Below are positions 7,990 to 15,853 of a DNA stretch of 51,457 bases, in pieces (within the stretch, counting starts at the first letter, position 1; each line of letters opens with the position of its first letter). The stretch is from an uncultured Thiothrix sp. (GTDB taxonomy: Bacteria; Pseudomonadota; Gammaproteobacteria; Poriferisulfidales; GCA-002705445): the NCBI GenBank assembly GCA_902595225.1, contig CACJPG010000002.1, positions 201,675 through 253,131 on the forward strand. The letters are read 5' to 3'. Under the pieces are notes generated by a model, which was given only the letters and a program-made list of their open reading frames with translations, was not told where the DNA came from and did no database searches. A program made the translations under genes and the position numbers.

Positions 7990-8669
7990 TTTAATCTTCT
8001 AAATGATCTAATTAGTAAGGTTATTAATAACGAGATAAATATCAATATTAATCCTAAAGCAACCGCAAGTTCAATGCTTCCTCTACTAGTTTCAAAGGCG
8101 ATTGCAGTTGTCATGACTCTAGTAAAGTGGTTTATATTTCCACCAACTATCATGACTGCTCCGACCTCTGCACTTGCTCGTCCAAAACCAGTTAAGGTCA
8201 CAGTCACGAGTGCAAATCTGCACTCATAAATTAATGTTTTTAGTTTGACAAAGTTACTAAGATTTAAAGAATCAAGCAATAGATTGATTTCTTTATTTTT
8301 CTTGTAAACTTCCTCATATGTTAAAGAAATTATAATTGGAGTAATAAGTAAGGTTTGTGCAAGAATCATTGCAGTAGGTGTATAAAGAATGTCTAAAAAT
8401 CCAAAAATCCCTTTTTTTGATACTAATGTATAAATAATTAATCCAAGCACCACAGGGGGCATGCCCATAAGTGTATTTGAAATTAAGATAATGGCAGATT
8501 GAAATTTATTCTTATAAAAAACAAGAAATGCTCCAAATGGTATACTAATAATTATAGAAATTACAAGTGCAGACATAGTAACTCTTAATGAAAGACTAAT
8601 GATTTCTAATAAGTCTTTATCGAGAGTAAAAATTAAATGAAATGCAGTTTCTATAATATTACTGAACAT
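7986..8669 (-). CDS. tupB: Tungstate-type ABC transporter permease
   Basis: Inner-membrane permease of 227 aa with about five to six hydrophobic segments. The segment around residues 163-200 (GRASAEVGAVMIVGGN, then TRVMTTAIAFETSRG) is strongly TupB-like and carries the EAA-type coupling loop. TupABC systems import tungstate. In a C1-utilising organism tungsten would serve formate or formylmethanofuran dehydrogenases; that link is inference. It lies 3 bp after the acyltransferase gene and overlaps the ATPase gene by 4 bp. The binding protein TupA is missing from this locus. Confidence 0.78.
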   Translation of the reverse strand: MFSNIIETAFHLIFTLDKDLLEIISLSLRVTMSALVISIIISIPFGAFLVFYKNKFQSAIILISNTLMGMPPVVLGLIIYTLVSKKGIFGFLDILYTPTAMILAQTLLITPIIISLTYEEVYKKNKEINLLLDSLNLSNFVKLKTLIYECRFALVTVTLTGFGRASAEVGAVMIVGGNINHFTRVMTTAIAFETSRGSIELAVALGLILIFISLLITLLIRSFRRLK

Positions 8670-8672
8670 GTT

Positions 8673-9404
8673 TTATATATTATTTTTTACAATCTCATAA
8701 CATTCACTTGAGATTTCTTTTCTATTTTTATCTTTTGTGTCAATAAGATCGACGATTTTAACCTCGACTACAATATCATCACGATATAAAACTTTTAAAA
8801 TATTGAAGAATAAGTTATTTCTTCTAATAAAAGGTACACTGGGGTGTATTTTTTGATCTTTATATGGATATTTTATTACCACACATTGAACTGGGCAGTT
8901 CGCTTCTATGCAACTAGCGAAAAGTCGTGGCTTAAATTTTAATAACTCTTCACCACCAGATGACGTACCCTCTGGGAAGATCGTTACATTTCTATTATTT
9001 TTCAGGTATTGAGATATTCCATTTACTGCAGTTGAAGCAGCATCTTTTGCTCCCCTATCAATGAATAACATATCTACTGCTGTCGTAATTTTCCCTAAAA
9101 TAGGCCATCTACTTATTTCTATTTTGGATAAGAATGTTGTTTTAAATGTGCTGCCAAGCACAACAATATCAAGCCAAGATGAATGGTTTGAGATTATTAA
9201 ATAGCTCCCTTCCCTTATTGTCCCTTCTATTTTTAATTCTACATCTACTATATCTAGAATTTTTTTAAACCATAACCTGATTTTCTCTGATTGCACGTCA
9301 TTAGCACAAATATCAAAGGCTCCTATATCTGATATTATTTTTTTTGTATTTGTTATATGAATAATAAATCTAAATAGTTTTTTTAAAAAATATAGTATTT
9401 TCAT
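8673..9404 (-). CDS. 1-acyl-glycerol-3-phosphate acyltransferase family protein (PlsC-like)
   Basis: Membrane-associated acyltransferase of 243 aa with a hydrophobic N-terminus (LYFLKKLFRFIIHI). The catalytic H-x4-D motif is NHSSWLD near residues 72-78 and the acceptor-binding motif is FPEGTSSGG near 143-151. It probably acylates lysophosphatidate or a related lysolipid such as lyso-ornithine lipid (OlsA-like); the sequence does not decide between them. It is first of three closely packed minus-strand genes, divergent from lgt by 126 bp. Confidence 0.78.
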   Translation of the reverse strand: MKILYFLKKLFRFIIHITNTKKIISDIGAFDICANDVQSEKIRLWFKKILDIVDVELKIEGTIREGSYLIISNHSSWLDIVVLGSTFKTTFLSKIEISRWPILGKITTAVDMLFIDRGAKDAASTAVNGISQYLKNNRNVTIFPEGTSSGGEELLKFKPRLFASCIEANCPVQCVVIKYPYKDQKIHPSVPFIRRNNLFFNILKVLYRDDIVVEVKIVDLIDTKDKNRKEISSECYEIVKNNI

Positions 9405-9507
9405 GAAATACTAACCCTAAAATTATGTTTTTTATATTATACTTCATTAGAACACAATTCTGATACAAATATTTACATAGTTAAAAATCATTGCTCCTCT
9501 GGTATCA

Positions 9508-9513
9508 TATAAT
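9508..9513 (+). promoter_or_regulatory. Candidate -10 box for lgt-thyA-folA
   Basis: A perfect TATAAT lies 18 bp before the lgt start codon in the divergent plsC/lgt spacer. This predicts transcription starting near 9520 and a leader of only about 10 nt. I see no good -35 box at the right distance. Confidence 0.4.
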
Positions 9514-9530
9514 CTTTAAGAATATTTTTT

Positions 9531-10298
9531 ATGATACATAGCATAGATCCAATTTTTATTTCCATTGGTAAATTTCATATATATTGGTATGGAATAATGT
9601 ACCTCATTGCTTTCATATCAGCTTGGCACATAGGTAATATTTACATTAAAAAAGATATAATTTGCATATCTAAGGATCAATTTTCCGATTTGATTTTCTA
9701 CTGTTTTTTAGGTGTCTTATTTGGTGGACGATTTGGATATTGCTTATTTTATAAATTACAAACAACCTTTGAAAACCCTTTATCCTTATTTTATATTTGG
9801 GAGGGAGGAATGAGTTTTCATGGTGGGTTTCTTGGAGTTATTATAAGCATCATTTATTTTTGCAGAAAATATTCGATTAATTTTTTTCAAATCTCTGACT
9901 TTATAACGGCCTTGACACCTATTGGATTATTTACTGGAAGGATTGGAAATTTTATCAATGCAGAGCTTTGGGGAAAGCCCTCAGAATTTTTTTGGAGTGT
10001 CATTTTTCCAAGAGTAGATAATTTGCCGAGACATCCAACTCAACTATATGAAGCTTTTCTTGAAGGATTAATTTTATTTGCAATTTTAAATATCTTGCTA
10101 ATTAAGAAAGCAAAGACTATAACAGTAACCTCATTTTTCCTTATATTTTATTCTATATTTCGTTTTTTGGTAGAGTTTTTTAGAGTTCCTGACGCACATA
10201 TTGGATATGTTGCTTTTAGTTGGGTTACAATGGGTCAAATATTATGTTTGCCAATGTTTTTTTTAGGTATATATTTTTTAATGATAAAAAGAAGGTAG
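9531..10298 (+). CDS. lgt: Prolipoprotein diacylglyceryl transferase
   Basis: Inner-membrane enzyme that transfers diacylglycerol from phosphatidylglycerol to the lipobox cysteine of prolipoproteins. The 255-aa sequence has seven or so membrane segments and the family motifs GGMSFHGGFLG (about 97-107), RIGNFINAELWG (about 142-153) and RHPTQLYEA. Two lipoprotein products are encoded in this window (RlpA and a small one near 31.2 kb). It is followed 6 bp later by thyA, the usual gammaproteobacterial order. Confidence 0.95.
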   Translation: MIHSIDPIFISIGKFHIYWYGIMYLIAFISAWHIGNIYIKKDIICISKDQFSDLIFYCFLGVLFGGRFGYCLFYKLQTTFENPLSLFYIWEGGMSFHGGFLGVIISIIYFCRKYSINFFQISDFITALTPIGLFTGRIGNFINAELWGKPSEFFWSVIFPRVDNLPRHPTQLYEAFLEGLILFAILNILLIKKAKTITVTSFFLIFYSIFRFLVEFFRVPDAHIGYVAFSWVTMGQILCLPMFFLGIYFLMIKRR

Positions 10299-10304
10299 AT
10301 TTTT

Positions 10305-11099
10305 ATGAGGCAATATCATGAATTGCTTAAATACGTATTAGAAAATGGTATTGAGAAGTCTGATAGAACAGGAGTTGGAACTCTTTCAACATTTGGTTAT
10401 CAGACAAGATTTAATTTAAATGATGGCTTTCCCCTAGTAACAACAAAAAAGTTACACTTAAAGTCTGTTATATATGAACTTTTGTGGTTCTTAAATGGCG
10501 ATAGTAATATTAAATTTTTAAATGAAAATGGAGTATCTATTTGGGATGAGTGGGCAGATGAAAATGGCGATCTAGGTCAAATATATGGGGTACAGTGGAG
10601 AAAATGGAAAAGAAAAGACGATGTTAATGTTGATCAAATAAAAAATTTAATAGAAAGTTTAAAAAATGATCCAGACTCTAGGCGACATATTGTTTCTGCT
10701 TGGAATGTCGGAGAGCTTAATGAAATGGCATTGCCTCCATGCCATTGTTTATTTCAATTTTATATAGAGAAAAATAAACTTTCTTGCCAGCTGTACCAAA
10801 GAAGCGCAGATTCTTTTTTGGGTGTGCCATTTAACATCGCGTCATACTCTCTTTTATTACACATGGTTTCACATGTATTGTCTTTAGAGTTAGGGGAATT
10901 TATTTATACAGTAGGTGATTTACATTTGTATAAAAATCACATTAAGCAGGCCAGAACGCAGCTTTCTAGAAAGCCATATCCACTGCCGAAATTAAATATA
11001 AAAAGAAATGTTGACGATATTTTCTCTTTTAGATTTGACGATTTTGAAATAGTTAATTACAAGGCACACCCACATATTAGCGGAGAAATTGCAGTTTAA
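10305..11099 (+). CDS. thyA: Thymidylate synthase
   Basis: Methylates dUMP to dTMP using 5,10-methylene-THF, producing dihydrofolate. The length of 264 aa is the same as E. coli ThyA. The catalytic cysteine is C146 in [10 protein letters not shown]. The dUMP-binding arginines are in [10 protein letters not shown] and the [21 protein letters not shown] region is intact. A GAAGG sequence inside the end of lgt serves as the ribosome site. It abuts folA, which regenerates the folate it oxidises. Confidence 0.97.
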   Translation: MRQYHELLKYVLENGIEKSDRTGVGTLSTFGYQTRFNLNDGFPLVTTKKLHLKSVIYELLWFLNGDSNIKFLNENGVSIWDEWADENGDLGQIYGVQWRKWKRKDDVNVDQIKNLIESLKNDPDSRRHIVSAWNVGELNEMALPPCHCLFQFYIEKNKLSCQLYQRSADSFLGVPFNIASYSLLLHMVSHVLSLELGEFIYTVGDLHLYKNHIKQARTQLSRKPYPLPKLNIKRNVDDIFSFRFDDFEIVNYKAHPHISGEIAV

Positions 11100-11588
11100 A
11101 TGAATATTTCAATTATTGTAGCAATGTCAAAAAATAGAGTGATTGGAAAAAACAATACCATGCCTTGGCATTTGTCTGATGATCTTAAAAATTTCAAATC
11201 TGTTACCACGGGTAAAACTATTATCATGGGAAGGCTTACATATGAGTCAATTGGTAAACCACTGCCAAACAGAAAAAATATAGTTCTTTCTCGTAGTTTA
11301 AAAAATTCTGATGTTATTATTTTAGATAAATTAGAACATGCAATTGAGGAATCAAAAGAGGAGAATGAGATTTTTATTATTGGAGGACAAGATATATATA
11401 ATCAGACTATAGGAATGGCATCAAAAATTTACTTAACAACAATTAATGAAAATTTACAAGGTGATAAGTACTTCCCAGAAATAGATTTAACTAATTGGAT
11501 ATTAGTAAGCACAAAAAATTATCAAAAAAATGAAAATAATTCGCATGATTTTAGATCAGAAGTCTTTATAAAGAAAACTAACATTTAA
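11100..11588 (+). CDS. folA: Dihydrofolate reductase
   Basis: Reduces dihydrofolate to tetrahydrofolate with NADPH; 162 aa, the usual size. Motifs are SIIVAMSKNRVIGKNNTMPW at the N-terminus with the catalytic acid in LSDDLKNFK, then TTGKTIIMGRLTYESIG and the C-terminal FIIGGQDIY. The start codon follows the thyA stop with no spacer. Its last 11 bp overlap the end of the convergent apaH gene. Confidence 0.95.
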   Translation: MNISIIVAMSKNRVIGKNNTMPWHLSDDLKNFKSVTTGKTIIMGRLTYESIGKPLPNRKNIVLSRSLKNSDVIILDKLEHAIEESKEENEIFIIGGQDIYNQTIGMASKIYLTTINENLQGDKYFPEIDLTNWILVSTKNYQKNENNSHDFRSEVFIKKTNI

Positions 11589-12396
11589 TTTGATATTTTT
11601 TAATTTTTTTATCTTGTAAAAGTTCAATTGCAGTAAGCTCTCTTCCCCATGCACATCCAGTATCAATTGAAATTAAATTTTTATTTTCAAAATATCCTAA
11701 AGATGACCAGTGGCCAATAATAGTTTTATATTTTTCGGTATTTTTATTCTCAAAATTAAACCAAGGATAAATATTTTTATTTTTAATCTCGTTGGGATTT
11801 GATTTTTCATTAAAATTTAGAGATAAGTCGTTATTCAAATATCGCATTCTTGTAAAAACATTCGTTGCAAAAATTAATTTTTCCTTATCTGATAAATTTT
11901 TTTTCCATTTTTTTGGATTATTGCCCCAAAGGGTTTCAATAAATTTCTTACAATTTTCTCCTTGTAAATTATTTTCAATTTTTCTTGATAAAAATTCTAT
12001 ATCATTAATTTCCCAGCTAGGATGAATACCAGCATGAACTAATATAAAGCCAAGATCATGATCCATATGAACGATTTTCTGTTTTTTTAGCCAATATATA
12101 ATCTCTTTCCCATGGGGGTCATTTATTATCTCTTGAAAATTATTATTTTTATGTGGCCATGGATCTGCTTTAAAGTATGATGCCAATAGGTAAAAATCAT
12201 GGTTGCCTAAAACTGTAACAGCTTTAGAGTCCAGATCCATAATATATTTAATTACATCAAAGGAATTTGGTCCTCTATTTACTAGATCACCTGCAAGCCA
12301 TAACATATCATTTTTTTTATTGAAATTTATTTCTCTTAAGAGGTTTCGAAATTCTTTATAACATCCTTGTATATCACCTACAGCAAATATAGACAT
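11578..12396 (-). CDS. apaH: Diadenosine tetraphosphatase (symmetrical)
   Basis: Hydrolyses Ap4A to two ADP and can decap NpnN-capped RNA. This 272-aa metallophosphatase shows the three metal-binding blocks AVGDIQGCYKEF, LAGDLVNRGPNS and VLGNHDFYLL in the first 70 residues, plus HAGIHPSW and a C-terminal SIDTGCAWG. It is the last gene of lptD-surA-pdxA-ksgA-apaG-apaH, one base after apaG, and overlaps the 3' end of folA by 11 bp. Confidence 0.94.
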   Translation of the reverse strand: MSIFAVGDIQGCYKEFRNLLREINFNKKNDMLWLAGDLVNRGPNSFDVIKYIMDLDSKAVTVLGNHDFYLLASYFKADPWPHKNNNFQEIINDPHGKEIIYWLKKQKIVHMDHDLGFILVHAGIHPSWEINDIEFLSRKIENNLQGENCKKFIETLWGNNPKKWKKNLSDKEKLIFATNVFTRMRYLNNDLSLNFNEKSNPNEIKNKNIYPWFNFENKNTEKYKTIIGHWSSLGYFENKNLISIDTGCAWGRELTAIELLQDKKIKKYQIKC

Positions 12397-12397
12397 C

Positions 12398-12778
12398 TTA
12401 ATTAAGAACTTTCGGTATGTTTAAAGAAAACATAGGTATTTCAGCATCAAACTCATAACCATTATCTGCAACCATCTGGTATGTACCATACATTGTGCCA
12501 ACCGGTGTATTTATAATTGTACCACTTGTATATTCAAAAGATTCGTTTGTTTTAAGCCTGGGTTGTTCTCCAACGACACCTAAACCTCTAACTTCCTCTA
12601 TTCTTTCATTAGCGTCAGTTATCACCCAATGACGACTGATAAGTTTTGCAGGAATTTTACCAACATTTTTTATTGTCACTGTATAGGAAAAAAAATATTT
12701 ACCCTCCGAAGGCAAAGATTGATTTTCAAGATATTCAGTTCGAACTGAAACTTCCACTTTATATAAAACTTCCATCAT
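12398..12778 (-). CDS. apaG: ApaG / CorD protein
   Basis: Small 126-aa immunoglobulin-like beta-sandwich protein of the ApaG family, whose exact biochemical role is unsettled. Family motifs include FSYTVTIKNVG, LISRHWVITDANER, VRGLGVVGEQP and GTMYGTYQMV. Two adjacent ATGs (12778 and 12775) are possible starts; either lies inside the last 20 bp of ksgA. The gene order with ksgA and apaH is conserved in gammaproteobacteria. Confidence 0.92.
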   Translation of the reverse strand: MMEVLYKVEVSVRTEYLENQSLPSEGKYFFSYTVTIKNVGKIPAKLISRHWVITDANERIEEVRGLGVVGEQPRLKTNESFEYTSGTIINTPVGTMYGTYQMVADNGYEFDAEIPMFSLNIPKVLN

Positions 12779-13532
12779 TTTTTAATTCTCTGTATAAGTC
12801 AACCATATCAATGATAGACAATTGCTCTGCTCTTTTTTCAATATTAACATACATATTATGATTTTTTATTTCAATACAGTTTTTAATTTTTTTTCTACGG
12901 GTATTAAATATTTCTTTTACAAATTTTAAAAATCCCTCAATTTCATCATCTCTTAAAACAATTTTACTTTTCGGAACTAATGAAAAAAATGAAGACTCAA
13001 CTTTTGGCTTGGGATAAAAATCATCAGCAGGAATATCAATATACTTATTTACATTGAAAAATACTTGGCAATATACTGACAACCTCCCAAATATTTTACT
13101 ACCAAAGCTTGACTGAATCCTATCAACAAATTCCTTCTGCATCATAAAATGGGCAGAAATTATATTTTCTCTTTCTAAAATACATTTTGTAATTATTTGC
13201 GTAGATATATTATATGGTATATTTCCTACTAATCGAATATTTTTATCGAACAGCTTTGAAAAGTCACTATCCAAAACATCTTGATTTAAAATTTTTACTT
13301 CACTCTTATATTTTTTTAATAATTTTTCAGATAATTTTCTATCTTTCTCTATACCTATATAATTTTTTGTTTTACTTAAAATGTTATCAGTAATAGCACC
13401 TGTACCAGGACCAATCTCAATAACTTTATCATGTTCTTTAATATCAAGAATATCATCAATTAGATTAATAGTTATTTGATTCTTTAGAAAATTTTGACCA
13501 AGACTTTTTTTAGGGGTTACTTCTTCAATCAT
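12759..13532 (-). CDS. ksgA: 16S rRNA (adenine1518-N6/adenine1519-N6)-dimethyltransferase
   Basis: Dimethylates two adjacent adenines near the 3' end of 16S rRNA, a late 30S assembly checkpoint. The 257-aa protein has KKSLGQNFL at the N-terminus, the SAM-binding VIEIGPGTGAIT and the catalytic GNIPYNIST (the common form is NLPY; here Ile replaces Leu). It overlaps pdxA by 8 bp upstream and apaG by 20 bp downstream, so translation of the series is likely coupled. Confidence 0.95.
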   Translation of the reverse strand: MIEEVTPKKSLGQNFLKNQITINLIDDILDIKEHDKVIEIGPGTGAITDNILSKTKNYIGIEKDRKLSEKLLKKYKSEVKILNQDVLDSDFSKLFDKNIRLVGNIPYNISTQIITKCILERENIISAHFMMQKEFVDRIQSSFGSKIFGRLSVYCQVFFNVNKYIDIPADDFYPKPKVESSFFSLVPKSKIVLRDDEIEGFLKFVKEIFNTRRKKIKNCIEIKNHNMYVNIEKRAEQLSIIDMVDLYRELKNDGSFI

Positions 13533-14508
13533 TCTTTATTTTTACTATATCTATTGCAGCTTTAATAGCAGAAATTAGACTACTTGCATCAGCTTTATTT
13601 GTTCCAGCGATATCAAGAGCAGTACCATGGTCAACGGAGGTTCTTACAATAGGAATTCCTAACGTAGTATTCACTATACTTCCAAAGCCAATTGTTTTGA
13701 TTACTGGCAAAGCTTGATCATGGTACATAGCTAAGATGATATCAGTATTATTTTTAGTAAATATTGTATCTGCAGAGAAAGGCCCAAAAACATTGTAACC
13801 AGATTTTTTTAAACTACTTATTGCAGGCGATATTATTTCTTTTTCTTCTTTTCCTATATAACCGTCTTCACCTGAATGAGGATTAAGCCCACAGATATTA
13901 ATCCTTGGATTTTTAATACCAAATTTTTTATGTAAATCCTTGCTTATAATCTTCACATATTCTTTTATTCTTTCAATTTTGATAAGTTTTGGTACATTTT
14001 TTAATGGAACATGGGTTGTTAAAAGGGCAATTTTTATTTTTTTTGAATGAAGCATCATAATAGGTATTCCACCAGTTTTTGTTGCTATATATTCTGTATG
14101 CCCAGAAAATTTCTCACCATATTTTAACAAAATATGTTTCTGCACAGGCCCGGTTACCATAGCATCGGCACGTTTTTCCAAACATGAATTAATACACATA
14201 TTGAGTGATTCAATAATTAATGGGGCGTGTTTTATGCTTGGCTTTCCAATTTTAACTTTTTTATTACACTGTATATCATGAACGATAATTTCATTACTTT
14301 TTAATTTTGGAATATAGTTTTCATTAATATCGACTTTAACAAAATTTATTTTCTTTTTTAAAATTTTCGCTCTTTCTAAAAGTAAGTTATAACTTGTAAC
14401 TACGATAATATCGGAAGAAAATTTTTGGTTTATTAAATCAAATAAAATATCATAACCAATCCCTGATGGCTCTCCTGGAGATATGAGTATTTTTGGTTTT
14501 TTTTTCAT
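13525..14508 (-). CDS. pdxA: 4-hydroxythreonine-4-phosphate dehydrogenase
   Basis: Oxidises 4-phosphohydroxythreonine in the DXP-dependent pathway to pyridoxal phosphate. This 327-aa protein starts with ISPGEPSGIGYD and shows the divalent-metal histidines in FSGHTEYIA, AMYHDQALPVIK and TSVDHGTALD. It is placed between surA (4-bp overlap) and ksgA (8-bp overlap), as in E. coli. PLP made here serves ilvA, dat and sgaA in this window. Confidence 0.95.
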   Translation of the reverse strand: MKKKPKILISPGEPSGIGYDILFDLINQKFSSDIIVVTSYNLLLERAKILKKKINFVKVDINENYIPKLKSNEIIVHDIQCNKKVKIGKPSIKHAPLIIESLNMCINSCLEKRADAMVTGPVQKHILLKYGEKFSGHTEYIATKTGGIPIMMLHSKKIKIALLTTHVPLKNVPKLIKIERIKEYVKIISKDLHKKFGIKNPRINICGLNPHSGEDGYIGKEEKEIISPAISSLKKSGYNVFGPFSADTIFTKNNTDIILAMYHDQALPVIKTIGFGSIVNTTLGIPIVRTSVDHGTALDIAGTNKADASSLISAIKAAIDIVKIKND

Positions 14509-15848
14509 TCAGAGAAAGGATCCCATCGTTGTTGTGGCGATTTCTTATTATTTGAGATGAAGCTTTTTTTATTACTTTCAGTGACATATTTAATAAAATT
14601 TTTTTCTTTTAGTTCTATGATCCATGAATCTATAACTTCTCTAGATCTACCTGAAATTAAATACTGTCTGGCCAAATTTCTTTTTATAATTTCCGTATTG
14701 TCTTGTTTCCTTTTTTCTAGAACTTCAAGTATATGCCAACCAAATTGGGTTAAAAATGGCTCACTTATTTCTTTAAGTGGAAGAAGGTCTATCTTATCTT
14801 CAAACTGTGGGACAAATGTCCCAGGTGGGGACCACTCCAGCTCCCCTCCATTAGCTGCTGACATTGTATCCTCTGAGTAAGCTTTAGCAAGATCACTAAA
14901 GGATTCACCACTATTGATCCTAGATTTAAGCTCTTTCAGTTTATTCTCTGCAATTTCATTAGTTACGATTGCATTTGTTTTTATTAAAATATGCCTTACT
15001 TTTCTTTCTTCTATTTCTACATTCTCCATTTCTTTTTTATCCTCTAAAAAGAAAACATAAAAACCATTTAAGGTTTCAATAATTTCACTAATTTCTCCCT
15101 TATCCATATTTTCTAAAGAACTTAAAAAAATTTCTGGAACTTCACTAATTTTTCTCCATCCTAAATCACCACCATCTAACGCATTTCCACTATCAGAATA
15201 CATTCTAGCCAATGATGCAAAGTTCTCTCCAGATAAAAACTTTTCTTTCACCATCTTGATTTTACTTTTTGCTGCATTTTTTTCATTAATAGACGGTGTT
15301 TCTTTAACGGAAACAAGTACAAGCGATATTTTATACTCATTATTTTCTTTAAATACATGTGATTGATGCTCAATAAATTCATCTATTTCTTTTTCGCTAA
15401 TTTTTATTCTTTGTGAAATCACTCTTCTTTGAATTTCTCGTATTATAAGATCTTCTTTAAGATTTTCCCTATATACATAATAATCAACACCACTTTCAAT
15501 AATTTTTTCTCTAAAATCAATAAGTGATAGATTCGCTCTCTTTGCCATATTTTCCATTGATTTGTCAATCATCCACTCCTTTATCTCAAGTCCAGCTTTT
15601 CTTGCAAATTGAATCTGCAATCTTTTTTGAATCATATTCTCAAGCACCTGCTTGTAAAATGCTTCCATATCTTGTGGTGGTTGACTTCCTGTTAATTGAT
15701 ATTGATTTAAGATAAATCTTAGTTTTCTTTGGTATTCAGTTTGCGTGATTACATCATTTTCAATTATCACTATTGCTTGATCCAAAATTTTTGAAAAAGC
15801 AACAGTATTAAATAATAAAAAAAATATTATTAATAATTTAAATTTCAT
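14505..15848 (-). CDS. surA: Periplasmic chaperone and prolyl isomerase SurA
   Basis: Delivers unfolded outer-membrane proteins to the Bam machinery. The 447-aa precursor has a clear signal peptide (KFKLLIIFFLLFNTVAFS). After an N-terminal SurA domain there are two parvulin-type PPIase domains at about 172-270 (with DSGNALDGGDLGW) and 284-385 (VRHILIKTNAIV, SAANGGELEW). It is directly downstream of lptD, a main SurA client, with 5 bp between. The C-terminus ends in a charged tail, slightly longer than E. coli SurA (428 aa). Confidence 0.94.
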   Translation of the reverse strand: MKFKLLIIFFLLFNTVAFSKILDQAIVIIENDVITQTEYQRKLRFILNQYQLTGSQPPQDMEAFYKQVLENMIQKRLQIQFARKAGLEIKEWMIDKSMENMAKRANLSLIDFREKIIESGVDYYVYRENLKEDLIIREIQRRVISQRIKISEKEIDEFIEHQSHVFKENNEYKISLVLVSVKETPSINEKNAAKSKIKMVKEKFLSGENFASLARMYSDSGNALDGGDLGWRKISEVPEIFLSSLENMDKGEISEIIETLNGFYVFFLEDKKEMENVEIEERKVRHILIKTNAIVTNEIAENKLKELKSRINSGESFSDLAKAYSEDTMSAANGGELEWSPPGTFVPQFEDKIDLLPLKEISEPFLTQFGWHILEVLEKRKQDNTEIIKRNLARQYLISGRSREVIDSWIIELKEKNFIKYVTESNKKSFISNNKKSPQQRWDPFSE

Positions 15849-15853
15849 ACTTC

